Positions 1 through 10,121 of a stretch of DNA of 64,000 nt are shown here, one piece after another. The stretch is taken from positions 1-64,000 of the forward strand of contig WHVA01000338.1 in the NCBI GenBank assembly GCA_015179125.1. Direction: 5' to 3'. A program made the translations under genes and the position numbers. How positions within the stretch are numbered: position 1 is the first letter of the stretch; every line of letters begins with the position of its first letter. This DNA is from Gautieria morchelliformis (Eukaryota > Basidiomycota > Agaricomycetes > Gomphales > Gomphaceae). The notes below the pieces were generated by a model. The model saw only the letters and a list, made by a program, of their open reading frames with translations, was not told where the DNA came from and searched no databases.

Positions 1-664
1 ATCTCATTCCCTTCTCATTATGAATCACTTCCTATTTATCCCACCATATTTCTTACTATTTTGAGTTAAGTTGAGTCAAGCTGAGCCGCATACTTGTGTA
101 GAATGAGTTGAGGCAGATACATGACATACCACTGAGCCAAGAATTCCTTCTACAAGTCTATTATCGAGTTGAGTCGTCATTCCACAGGTCTGGCACCATC
201 TATTTTATCATGCAATCATCCATATCATCATTTATCCAAAAGTTTAGCCATACTGGAGTCATGTATCATTATTGACATCACTTTTGACCCTAACTCCTAG
301 CACCTCATTCACCTGATTATTTACCCCTATTCTGTACTATTTAAATACTTGGACTTTACACAGAAACAAAACATGATTTTACAACCTTTTTCCTTGCCAG
401 CTTCGAGTCTTAAGCTATCCTGGGTTATTCTTGTTTCTTCTTCACACTCAGAACTGCAAGTTATAGACTCAAGTTTAAATTCTATTATCATCATTTAAAC
501 TCTACCAACACTCAACCTCACCACTGCTAATTCAGCTTATAGTGGTAGCTAGCTGGTGAAGGGGTTCCTTAGGGTTTTCTCTTTGGATCCCCCTTCACCA
601 GGTATGTCTGTGTTGTGTATATAGTTTTCTATCTTACTTTGACCCCCTTCACTCTTGTAATATA
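1..664. other. Unassigned AT-rich sequence, possibly the end of a truncated LTR
   Basis: No gene is visible. A TATA-like TATTTAAATA lies near 349 and the segment contains an inverted repeat near 552-604 (GGTGAAGGGG against CCCCCTTCACC). It ends in a CA dinucleotide just before sequence that reads as Helitron Rep protein, which is what an LTR inserted into the Helitron would look like. The left end is outside the window, so no target-site duplication can be checked. The LTR reading is inference only. Confidence 0.25.
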
Positions 665-682
665 CATCAGAAATATAGATTG

Positions 683-1143
683 ATATTAATGAGTGTCGTA
701 AATGCCAATTCAAATATCCTCACCCACTGCAAGAAATGACTATGATTAATGTCAGTGGTTGGCCTGACTATCATCGTCGTCATCCGGGTGATGAAATGGT
801 TGTACCTTACAATCCCGTCCTCCTTCAGAAATATTGATGTCACCTCAAGTTTGAAGTTGCGAATACGTCTAAAATCTTTCAATACCTCTTCAAATATATT
901 CATAAAGGTACATTTCCGGTGATTAATCTGTGATTCCATTTCGTTGTTTTCAGGTCCCGACAGAACACAGATTTGCCTTCATAATGATAATGGTGGCCCC
1001 ATTGATGAAATCAATGACTTCTGGGATGCACACTATTTATCAGCTGGAGAGAATCAACCTGGTGTATCCTTGGATACAGAGTCACCACAAAAGACCCAGG
1101 TGTAACAGGATTGCCTCTCCACTTGGAAGGATCAACATGTCAT
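683..1143 (+). pseudogene. Helitron Rep-helicase, fragment after the HUH domain
   Basis: From 683 the frame reads through a Cys-x2-Cys knuckle (ECRKCQFKYPHPL), then GWPDYHRRHPGDEMVVPYNP and FKYIHKG. These are the conserved blocks that follow the nuclease core in Helitron Rep proteins. One in-frame TGA interrupts it (QKY*CHL). Beyond 937 the frame shifts and weakly conserved linker sequence continues until a gypsy-A solo LTR splits the gene at 1143/1144. The fragment is non-functional. Confidence 0.7.
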
Positions 1144-2856
1144 TGTAAGGGTAACCCTAGCTGGCTGTGGAGATCACACTACCACACAACTGACAAGGGG
1201 AAATCCAAAGTATGTATAAAAGGACAGAGTATACAAGAGAGGGGATTCTTGTCAAGATTGGTTTTCAGGCGTTAATATTGTGTATTAGTGAACACAGCGA
1301 ATGCCCGAATAACTTGTGCAAATAAGTATGCCGTTTGGCAAATAGGTGAACCAATAAATGTTCACAAGATAAGAGGGCTGCCCGAGTGGAGCTCGCCCTA
1401 TCTACAGTCGTAGCGAAATAGCCCGTGGCACTTGACGATGTAACGTACAAGGTGTCATGGAAGGGTTGTCTAAGTAGCGACAATCCCTTCGCCGTCAGCA
1501 CAGAAAATGGTTCGAAGGCTAAGGTAATGACGATGAAGTATGGGAACTCACCAGTGATGCCTAAATCCTCTTCTGGTCGAAGATAGAAACCTCCAGGAGA
1601 AGGCTCAAGATGATGATCACAGTGAGGTCAAGTTTGCACAAGATGGACAACGTATGATAATTGAACTGGAGAATATACATGCGAATGTAAACTACTTATA
1701 TTGAATGCTCGTAAGGCATCAGCGAATAGGAAAGAGGCTGTCGTGAGTCAGGGTTGGATAGGGGTGCGCAGTCATGATACTAAGTATATGGAATAAACAT
1801 ACAATAGAGTGAGGGAAGAGTGCGAACATGAAACAACGGAGAGTAAAGGTGGCGAAGGCACTTATGTCCAAAACCATGTCTTGGGACCCACATACATGCT
1901 ACCCTGCACGGACTCTTCGTCTACTGGGTTGATCCCGCACGACCTATGGAAGGGACGTCCTGCGAACACACTTTGGCCATATGAACACCCAAAGGGGTTG
2001 GATTAAGAAGATGATGGGGTTAGTGATGAACCATCATGCCGGGTAAATGGTATCGAACGTATTTGATGGCGTGCCTGCTGGCGAAATGCGCGAGCAGCGA
2101 ATAGCTGTTCAGAGAAATGCGAGGAAGGGTGAACGGAGATGACATAGGGGAGAAGTGGTTGAAGTGGAGGGTGAAGACGAGCGAACATGGGGGAGGAGTT
2201 GCGAAAGGGGAAATGGGGATAACAGGATCCAGGAAATATACAAGTCATGACAGTCCGATCATAGGAACACCATTGAAAGAGGGTTGAGCAGAGGAGGTGA
2301 TAGGCCCAGTGATGGCTGCCAAGTCAGTCCAAGGACGTCGATCGTGCTTCAACGGCGTGGCTATGGTAAATGGCGCGAACAGCGAGGATCGGTTTCCGAA
2401 CATGGCAAGGGTTATCAGAATGAACACGAAGGTGGAGTGATCAATGGGAGAGCATCTGAGTATGGGAAATAAATGTGTCATGACAATTCTCACCTGACAA
2501 GGGGAAATCCAAAGAGAAAAGTCTAAGGACCCCCAATGTCAGCGAGCCCGTATTATACCACACTGCACAGCCAGGGACAACACTTGGCATCCGCCATCAA
2601 CCCTGCATTCCCCTGACCTCCCTGACCCTTGATCAACCCTTGATATCACTTATTACATGAGTCGCTTGACTTCCGACACTGTTCCGAGAGCAGATGTCGG
2701 AAAGTGGAGTGGAATTGGCAAGGTGCACAGAACTGGTGGAAGTTCTGCCAGAAGCGGAATCATTTCCGAAAGCAGAAGCGGAGTCGGAGTCGGAAATGGA
2801 GTCGGAACTGGGTGTGGTGTCAGAACTGGAAATGGAAAACAGGGTGTCCCCTGACA
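1144..2856 (-). mobile_element. Gypsy-A solo LTR, itself split by another solo LTR
   Basis: The ends read TGTAAGGGTAACCC at the left and GTGTCCCCTGACA at the right, matching the LTRs of the gypsy-A elements at 8304 and 52364. It is flanked by the 5-bp direct repeat GTCAT (1139-1143 and 2857-2861). The second solo LTR (1250-2485) sits inside it; without that insertion and its duplication the LTR is about 472 bp, like the longer LTR variant at 8304-8776. A solo LTR with a target duplication is the product of recombination between the two LTRs of a complete element. Confidence 0.9.
1250..2485. mobile_element. LTR-C solo LTR, copy 1 (1236 bp)
   Basis: The unit starts TGTCAAGATTGG and ends GTGTCATGACA, so it has TG...CA termini with a short inverted repeat. 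It is flanked by the 5-bp duplication ATTCT (1245-1249 and 2486-2490) inside a gypsy-A LTR. Two related copies occur at 12233-14298 (opposite orientation) and 14784-16046. No internal retrotransposon coding region of this family is present in the window, so its superfamily and transcription direction remain unknown. Short open frames inside it look incidental. Confidence 0.85.
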
Positions 2857-4640
2857 GTCATCACCAGTTTGAACAACAACATGTCCCCTCAAGCAAGCTA
2901 TCTAAACTCGACCACTACTTCCTCCGACCAAGTGGCGTCTTCTCTACTGATAATGATGACATGTGTGACTTTGCCAACCTCACCTATGCTGAATACTACC
3001 ACCTCTTCCGACTGTTAAAATTTGACTACAACAACCTGGACAAACCTTGCTACTATTGCAAATGTCCTAACTCTGTTGGACAGCCCATTATGCATGTCAT
3101 TCTGTGATTAGCTTGTGCCCCTCACGTCACTCGATTGAATCCTGTCAGACCATCAAAAGGTGATGAATTCTACCTTCGTGCTCTGCTCAAGACCATCCCT
3201 GGAGATCCTTCCAAGACCTATGTACTGTCAATGGAATATTCTGGCCTACATTCCAACAGGCTGCACAGCATGAACTGAACCACTGGGCCCCTTACCTAGA
3301 TGAACTTGCCCATTGTGCATCCACCGCATGCACCTTTTTCAATCCTGAGCAGCACCAGATCTTCATGGAGATCCATGCTGGAGTTGAGACCCGTCAACCT
3401 CTTTGGACTTTTGTCGATAGTCTGGCCAGAAGAGGAAAAACTTTCATCATGAATGATGTTTGTGATTCTCTTCATGCTATGGAGAAGATTGTAATTGCCA
3501 CCGCAACGTCTGCCTTTGTGGCACAACTTTATCCTGCTGGTCACACTACTCACTCTGCATATAAGGTCTCATTCTCTGACACTAACCCTTTCTTCTATCT
3601 TACATTTTTCAACCCCTCCCAGTTCCTGTGAATGAGAAGAACGAGGTTCCCATCTCGGCCATCCAACCAGGTGATGATTGTTGGCAACTCCTACATGACA
3701 TGGATGTCTGCATATGGGATGAGGCTCCCATGGCAAACAGAGCCATCCTTGTGTGTGTGGACAAGACTCTTCGCCGGATTATGCAAACAGATATACCTTT
3801 TGGAGGTAAAATTATGATCCTCCTTGGTGACTTTCGACAAACCTGCCCTGTCATAAGATATGGAACCCCTTCTCAAATAAGTGATACTTCCATACATACT
3901 TCCCAACTCTGGCCAGGTTTCAAAATATTCCGACTCACTACCCCTGTTCGCAATACCAAAGATCCTATCTTTGCACACTTTGTTGATGCCATTGGGGATG
4001 GTAAAGGCCCTGAAGTCACTTTGGACCTTATTGACACTGTCTATGATGCATCTGCCCTCGTGGATTTTGTTTTTCCCCAGCATGTTCTTTCTTTGCCTGC
4101 TGATTGTTTGACGCGTGCAATACTTGCCTCAACAAATGCTCAGGTTGACCTCTACAATTTCATGCTAATCGATCTCCTGCAGCATCCTGAAAAGACATCT
4201 TCACCGCAGACAGCCTTTGGGAAACTGATGATGCTGAATTGCAATCTTCCCAAAGCATTATGACTATGTCACTCAACAACCTCCTCCTGGGATCCCTCCC
4301 CATTCTTTAAAAGTCAAAGTAGGTGGTGTATACAGAGTGCTTTGAAACTTCTCCATTGATCAAGGCTTGGTCAAAAATGCTAGAGTGGTCATCATCCAAA
4401 TTGGAACAAGAATTGTCACTTTTAATAGCTGTCAAGGCCTTACACTTGACCGCGTTGGGATTGATCTTACACGCCCCATATTCTCCCACGGTCAACTTTA
4501 CAGTGCCATCTCCCGAATTCACCATCGTGGTTGTGTGAGGATCTGTCTCTACAAATGTCACCTATCAGGAGATCCTGCTGTAATAGTCATCCCCCATTGT
4601 TCCTTACCTACTCATGCATCACATCCTACCCAATGACGAT
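2857..4640 (+). pseudogene. Helitron Pif1-like helicase domain
   Basis: Decayed Walker A (GKT in RRGKTF, near 3435), Walker B (CIWDEAP near 3710-3730), the Pif1 motif GGKIMILLGDFRQTCPVI (near 3800-3860) and the C-terminal block DRVGIDLTRPIFSHGQLYSA (near 4450-4510) identify the 5'-3' helicase of a Helitron. The best open stretch is 3628-4263. At least three frameshifts and stops break it, and the Gly-rich part of Walker A is degraded. In an intact element this domain unwinds DNA during rolling-circle transposition. Confidence 0.8.
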
Positions 4641-5089
4641 ATGTAAATATGCTTCGCCCTCTATAACCTGCAACTACCTACTACATTGTTTGTCATTTGC
4701 TCCCTGGCAACTCTTTCCCCTCTACCACCGCCCTCTTCGACCCTTACTTGTGACTCAGATTCGCAAAGGTCTTCCATCTAAGCCACAAGACAAGCCGGAG
4801 CGAAGCACTGGCACCTCTTGTCTACATCACTAATGCTTCACAATAGCTGCATGTAGCTTCCCCCTTGTATACATACAATGTTTCGACCCATTTCTCTATT
4901 ATCTCGAATCCTGATACTCATTGGCATTATAGTATAAGTAGCTAGTACCAAATGTATGTTATGGTAGACAGAAAATATCTGTTCTCACTTGAACATTCCT
5001 TATATGCGTGTTTGATCACTATATGGTTTATCTTCCACTGATTTACTTTAGTTCTTGGTTGAGACTATGATACAACCATATGCTATCTA
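4641..5089. other. Junction between the two Helitron remnants
   Basis: No gene is seen. About 90 bp at 4705-4790 match, in inverted orientation, the 5' coding part of Helitron remnant B at about 7410-7500 (shared peptide PLRPLL.TQI.KGL.SKPQ). The stretch therefore probably holds a piece of a third, related Helitron copy. The rest is AT-rich and unassigned. Confidence 0.45.
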
Positions 5090-7515
5090 CTGCTCTGAGA
5101 TCTGAAGCCTTGAAGTTCTCATTGTCTTGCTCAACAACCTTTTCTCAGCAGCCGCATCATGTGGCCAACTTGGATCATCATCAGGCACTTGCCCTGAGCT
5201 TAGTCATCCACTGTATATACTCAGGCAATGAGGGATATTGGGACACACTTCGGACTAAATCAGCGACCTCTGCATCGTCTGGGATTTCTGTGGACACAAC
5301 ACTACTGATATCTTCAGGTGTAATGCAATCTTTAGAGTATTTGATAAGGATGTGCACATGAGGTAGGCCTCTCTTTTGAAATTCGATGCAGTATATGACA
5401 TATTTCTGATGACCTGCATGGGGAACCATCGTGGACAGAGTTTTCAACAGACGTGTCAGCTTGCGTTTGAACACGTGGCAGACAACTGTGGGAACATCTT
5501 GATAGTCTTAGCCAGCATGTAACTGCGATTGGATTTCGGGCCAATGGGGGTTGCATGTCATAGGAAGAAAAAACGTAGGACATCCATTTGTACCCTCCAA
5601 AGCCAAAGTGTCAGCAATCTGTTCCAAAGCCCAGGCCCAAGAGCCTATAAAGGATGAAGGCAAGTACACATTATCATTGTCAGAGAGGGAATGTTCACCC
5701 ATTAGTCTGGCATCCTCCTCATGAACCTGATGTTGGTTGTGGAGAAGGTAGGAAAAATGGCTTTCGAGGTCCCATGTGAACATGTCAACAACATATTCAT
5801 TTGTGAGATGACCAAATATAGAAAATCTGGGTTCACATAGAAGGCGTGCACAATAATACCACATTTGTGTGGTAGGAGCATCATTTTGGAGATGAACACC
5901 GGTTAAAATCCGGTCACTATCCTTGTTGGGAATACCCCATCCTAATGATCCATTGTTACGACCGTGCATTTCCGACTTCCGACCTTCAGTTCCGCAACCT
6001 TTCCGCCCCTCCGATATTTCCAACATTCCGCCCCTTGTTCTACTCCCTTGTTCTTTTGACTCTATTACTCGGACCCACCGGACCCGCTTCATCGTTCATC
6101 AAGACCATATGTCCGGCCCTCCTTGTGTTTCGTTGTCAGATATGTTTCCTGACCCCTTGTTCTTTGCCATTGTTTTACCTTACCCTGAACCCCCCTTGTA
6201 GTCCCATTGTTCCCAATTAAGTTAGTTCCCACGCATTGTCTACCCGACTTCCGCTCCCCCCGGAATTTGCTTAGTACCATCCCATTACCTGTTGTCTCAG
6301 CTCTTTGTATAAAAGCCTGTCATGTATGTCTGTTATTCTGCAATCAGATAATCACCTTCGATACTTGATTTCCTTCGCTCCATCTCCTGTTCTTAAGCAC
6401 AGCGAGTCTAGCAAGACCTCCGTCTCTCTGCCTTCCGTCTTCCATCTCAGTTCCGACTCAAGTTCCGACCAACCCTTAGTTCAATTCTTTCCGACTTCCG
6501 ACCCATTTCCGAAATACCTAGGACGATAGTTCATTGGGGGCACAACCTATAAGTTGAAGCCGCTGTCCTTTCCAGTTCCGACTTAGCGGAAATCTCGATA
6601 CGTAACATCCATGCGGAAAGAACAAAGGGTAAGCAAGAGGCTCCCAAAGACGATTGCAGGTGGGAATGGATAGATTTGGTGAATTGATGTGGGAAATGAA
6701 CAGGTGACGGCTTCAAATCTGAGGGGAAGACGTATTTTCATAGGAAATTATAGCGGCTATTTCGTTACAGGAGCCATTGTCGTCCAGATAGATGGACACA
6801 TTTGGATAAGTCCTACAGTCGATGCTGGCTAATTGCTGGAGAGATTGCACAAAAGGGTTGCAGCGGGGTAAAGCTGCCTTGAATGGATCCAGCCAATGCT
6901 GGGGAAGAGTGTTCATCCAGTCAGGGTGAGGGGCTGCATGGCACATGAAGCCATCATACAGCAACCATCGCACAGCAGAATTGGTGGCGGTTGGATGCAA
7001 ATGATGATAAACGTGTCCCTTAATAGCAAAAAAAAAACGGAGGACCATGCCAGCCAGGAAATTCTGCGGTGGTTTCCATTGATACAAATGAAAAGATCAG
7101 GTTGAGTACACGGGATTTAGCGGATATGTGTTGGGATCATTGAGGAAGATGTCAAATTCAGAGGGAAGAACCGGTAGTGGGGCAACATCACCCAAGCAAC
7201 TACCTTTGTCACCACAACAGAACCCAGGCTTTTCGCCTTTAATGGATGAGAAGGAAAGACAGGACAATGGGAAGGTTCCATACCTGTCAAAAGACTTATG
7301 CGGCAATAGGGACATTCATGGACACGACCCTGTCGGATCTCACCCCAAGAAAAGGATGGGGTGGAGACGGGTCCGATTTTCCAAACGGAATCCATTCGCA
7401 TGCAACTTGTGGCTTAGACAGAAGACCTTTGTGAATCTGAGTCATGAGTAAGGGTCGAAGAGGGTTGTGGTAGAGGGGAAAGAGTTGTGTGGAGTAACAG
7501 CCGCCAGCAGGCATG
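5090..7515 (-). pseudogene. Helitron remnant B: N-terminal region and HUH Rep domain
   Basis: Reading right to left, the frame starts with a Cys-rich N-terminal part (HECPYCR near 7300 and GFCCGDKG near 7220), continues through IAAIISYE (about 6740) and PLAYPLFFPHG, then VVDMF, NVYLPSSFIGS and PTFFLPMTCNPHWPEIQSQL. It ends with the HUH block EFQKRGLPHVHILI (His-x-His at about 5348-5362). This order is typical of Helitron Rep. It is broken by a solo LTR at 5954-6607, by an in-frame TAA just after QLHAG (about 5508; CAA in the expected sequence) and by other frameshifts. It stops near 5090 without the helicase. It faces remnant A, so the two are separate copies. Confidence 0.8.
5954..6607 (+). 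mobile_element. LTR-D solo LTR (654 bp) inside Helitron B
   Basis: The unit begins TGTTACGACC and ends GATACGTAACA, giving a 7-bp terminal inverted repeat (TGTTACG/CGTAACA), and is flanked by the 5-bp duplication TCCAT (5949-5953 and 6608-6612). Removing it rejoins the Helitron protein in frame (FFPHG|SLGWGIPN). A TATAAAA box at 6308-6314 suggests left-to-right transcription. The sequence is rich in TTCCGACTTCCG-like motifs. No internal region of this family is present in the window. Confidence 0.9.
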
Positions 7516-7761
7516 ACAGAGACAGGGGCCTGCCATTATGAAGTCTCCTGTCACCCGTCCACTACTGCAGGACCGAGATGGCACTGTTCTCAGCGGCGAG
7601 TGGGTCGACAGTGACAGGGAAGCCACTGACGAAGAGACATATAGCTGGCAGAAGCACACTGCGAAACAGCAGATGATGAAAGGACAAAGAACATAGCGGT
7701 GGTAGGGTTAGGTTTGCGATCTGTCCCGATGTGTTTTGACGTTGTCTTTACTTCACAAACA
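7516..7761. other. Spacer between Helitron B and the NSE4-like fragment
   Basis: A short open stretch from 7538 ends at a TAG near 7686. No recognisable domain was found. A GT-AG interval of about 50 bases ending CACAAACAG at 7761 could be the intron that precedes the NSE4-like exon. Confidence 0.3.
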
Positions 7762-8195
7762 GGTCCAACAAATTTCTTCCAGTTCATCATTAACCCCGGA
7801 GACTTTGGTCAAATGGTGGAAAATCTATATTACATGTCTTTGTTCATTAGAGAGGGCAAATGCGCATTTGACTTCACAGAAGACAGCCAAGAGCCAATAA
7901 TTTGTACGAACCCATGGCTGTGGGAGCAAAACCATTCATCATGGCTTCATTTGCAGATAGTCAGGCGCGTATCACAGACTAAGAGTATGGCGAGAAGGGA
8001 CAGAATCGACAAATGGTGATGGGGTTGGACATGGAAACATGGAAGGTACGGATATTGGTTACTGGGTCCACGCATAGTATGATTGACTTTGTAAATCACA
8101 GTGAGCAATCGAAGTCTTCGACATCCGCTCACCCCTCATTCTGAATCGCGACATGTGCAAAGACGTTCAAGGGAAGGAAGCGGTAAAATAGAAGA
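7762..8195 (+). pseudogene. nse4: NSE4-like 3' gene fragment (Smc5/6 complex kleisin)
   Basis: The first block encodes FFQFIINPGDFGQMVENLYY followed by SLFIREGK, closely resembling the conserved C-terminal domain of Nse4 (..NP..F.QTVEN.FY.SFL.RDGK). After a one-base frameshift near 7903 the next block gives NRQMVMGLDMETWK. A GT-AG intron follows (GTACGG... to ...AATCACAG, about 8046-8100), then AIEVFDIRSPLI and a TAG stop near 8193. Nse4 is the kleisin subunit of the Smc5/6 DNA-repair complex. The N-terminal two thirds are missing and there is a stop near 7980, so it is a broken fragment. Retained introns argue against a retrocopy; capture of genomic DNA by the adjacent Helitron, or loss of the 5' part of a resident gene, are both possible. 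Confidence 0.65.
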
Positions 8196-8303
8196 ACAAT
8201 ATCGACGTGGATCCCCAGTTACAAAAGTTGTACATCGCATCGTCATTGCGCCATCTGTTGGAGAATTTGCTTGCAATTCATTTCTTGAAGTCATTACCCT
8301 AGC

Positions 8304-8776
8304 TGTCAGGGGACACCCTGTTTTCCAATTCCAACACCAGGCCAAGTTCCGACTCCATTTCCGACTTCGCTTCTGGTTCCAATTCCATCTCCAACTCCGC
8401 TTTCGGAAATGATTCCACTTCTGGAAGAACTTCCACCAGTTCTATTCGCTTCGCCAATTCCACTCCACTTTCTGACTTCCGCTCTCAGAATAGTGTCGGG
8501 AGTCCAGCGGCTCAGGTAGTAGGTGGCATCGAGGGTCAGGGAGGTCAGGGGGATGCAGGGTTGATGCCAGGTGCCGAGTGTTGTCCCTGGCTGCGGAGCG
8601 CGGTATAATACGGGCTCGCTGACATTGGATGTCCTTAGACTTTTCTCTTTTGATTTCCCCTTGTCAGGTGAGAATCCCCTCTCTTGTATACTCTGTTCAT
8701 TTATACCTACTTTGGATTTCCCCTTGTCAGTTGTGTGGTAGTGTGATCTCCACAACCAGCCAGGGTTGCCCTTACC
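8304..8776 (+). repeat. 5' LTR of gypsy-A copy 1 (473 bp)
   Basis: It starts TGTCAGGGGACACCC and ends GGTTGCCCTTACC, where the family consensus is TTACA, so the last base has changed. It is 46 bp longer than the 427-bp LTRs of copy 2 because GATTTCCCCTTGTCAG occurs twice (near 8650 and 8718), with about 45 bp between. The nested solo LTR at 1144-2856 shares this longer form, so two LTR subfamilies exist. A TATA-like TATAATACGG lies near 8605. Confidence 0.9.
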
Positions 8777-8792
8777 GCAGAAAACTCTCTCC
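8777..8792 (+). promoter_or_regulatory. Predicted self-primer binding site of gypsy-A copy 1
   Basis: The sequence directly after the LTR is GCAGAAAACTCTCTCC. There is no TGG expected from a tRNA 3' end. AGAAAACTCT differs at one base from the exact complement of AGACTTTTCT, which lies in the LTR about 34 bases after the TATA-like box, where the transcript should start. This matches the Tf1/sushi self-priming arrangement. Confidence 0.55.
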
Positions 8793-8963
8793 ACTAGAGG
8801 ACCAGCATTTGTACTGCACGTTGCATTCGCCATAGGCGCGTTCGGAATTGGAGATAGCGACTCGGAGATAGCAACCTCTTCCACGCACACAGCATACGAC
8901 AGCCCCTCTTCTTATGTTGAGCTCTTAACACCAGAAATCCCGTCCCATATTTCTCCTTCCGAC

Positions 8964-10121
8964 ATGGATCCGGACGATCGTCTTCGGAATATGGAGGAGG
9001 AACTGACACGGAACCGGATGAAGACCGACGTGATTGAAACAGCCTTACAAGCGATTTTGGCTAAGTTAGATATTCCACAAAGTGGTGGAAATGAAATGCT
9101 GGATGAGCCGGATTTCGGAAAAGCGGAACTAGCAGAAGAGAGGATGTCCACGAAGTTGGCAAAGGTCAAACCCGCGACCCCGGTGGACTTTGACGGAGAT
9201 GGGGAGAAGGGACGCATATTCTTCAACACATGCAGCATCTACTTCACAATCGTCGGAGACCTCTTTCTGAACAACCAGGTGCGGAATCACTGGGCATTGT
9301 CCTTTCTCAAGTCGGACCATGCAGCCTGTTTTGCAAACAAGGTGATCCGACACGAAACAAAGGGCAAGGGCAACTACTTCCGGGACTGGGACGCCTTTGA
9401 AAAGACCTTTTCAGACCAGTTCTGCCTGAAGAATGAGCAGCTCACAGCCCTTATGAAGCTCGAGGGGACCAGCTGGTACCAGGCCAAGGATCCGGTTGAT
9501 GACTACATTGATCGCTTCCAGGAGCTCATCGACCTTGCGGAGTATGATGATGACAAGACGATCATCATCAAATTCCGACGAGGACTTGATCCGACACTCC
9601 AGAACCAAGTTGCACTGCTTGGGGATGGAGCTCCGGATTTTGATGACCTGGAAGGGTGGTACCAAGCTGCGCAAAGGGTGTCCCGAAACAGGGAAGCAAA
9701 TGAGGCCATTGTGGAAACAAACCGGAACATGACATGCAGTTCCGCTCATCCTACTCCACCTGTGCTAAAACCTGGAACTGCATTCTTTCCGAAAGTTGCT
9801 CCGCCTGCTCCTACTAGGAACCCCAGCCCCCCTCCCTCAAAGAATGGCCCCGGCCCAATGGATGTTGACCACATGTGCAGAAAAGGCAATGGAACTGTCA
9901 CCTGCATCCAATGTCAACAGCTGGGCCACTATGCCCGTGAATGCCCCCAAGCTTTCAACATCTGGCTTATGACCATGGGGGAGAAACTCGAGCTCCTTCC
10001 AGAGTTCCTTGTGCTGGCAGAAATAAGCAGAGTGCCCACTGCGGAAGAAGTTTCCGAAAATGTGGAACATGGTGCATCGGAAGTGGAAGATGTGTCAGAT
10101 TTTGTGACGCACAGCAGGTGA
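8964..10121 (+). CDS. Gypsy-A Gag (copy 1)
   Basis: The frame is open from inside the LTR, but the first ATG in frame is at 8964, giving about 385 residues. The protein has an acidic N-terminus (MDPDDRLRNMEEELTRNRMK), a central retrotransposon gag domain (block WYQAKDPVDDYIDRFQELID) and a C-terminal CCHC zinc knuckle (CIQCQQLGHYARECP, about 9904-9948). Gag forms the virus-like particle and packages element RNA. The frame is intact to a TGA at 10121. Pol follows in another frame in this copy. Confidence 0.85.
   Translation: MDPDDRLRNMEEELTRNRMKTDVIETALQAILAKLDIPQSGGNEMLDEPDFGKAELAEERMSTKLAKVKPATPVDFDGDGEKGRIFFNTCSIYFTIVGDLFLNNQVRNHWALSFLKSDHAACFANKVIRHETKGKGNYFRDWDAFEKTFSDQFCLKNEQLTALMKLEGTSWYQAKDPVDDYIDRFQELIDLAEYDDDKTIIIKFRRGLDPTLQNQVALLGDGAPDFDDLEGWYQAAQRVSRNREANEAIVETNRNMTCSSAHPTPPVLKPGTAFFPKVAPPAPTRNPSPPPSKNGPGPMDVDHMCRKGNGTVTCIQCQQLGHYARECPQAFNIWLMTMGEKLELLPEFLVLAEISRVPTAEEVSENVEHGASEVEDVSDFVTHSR

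Larger units (their letters stand above)
665..4640 (+). mobile_element. Helitron remnant A (3' half of Rep plus Pif1-type helicase)
   Basis: This is a decayed autonomous Helitron reading left to right. Translating past several frameshifts gives the region that follows the HUH domain of Rep (683-937), then a Pif1-like helicase (about 2857-4640). It is interrupted by a gypsy-A solo LTR at 1144-2856, flanked by the duplicated bases GTCAT. The catalytic HUH part of Rep is absent on the left. Helitrons move by rolling-circle replication using a Rep nuclease fused to this helicase. With multiple frameshifts and stops this copy cannot encode an active transposase. Neither canonical Helitron terminus (TC start, hairpin plus CTRR end) was identified. 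Confidence 0.8.
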
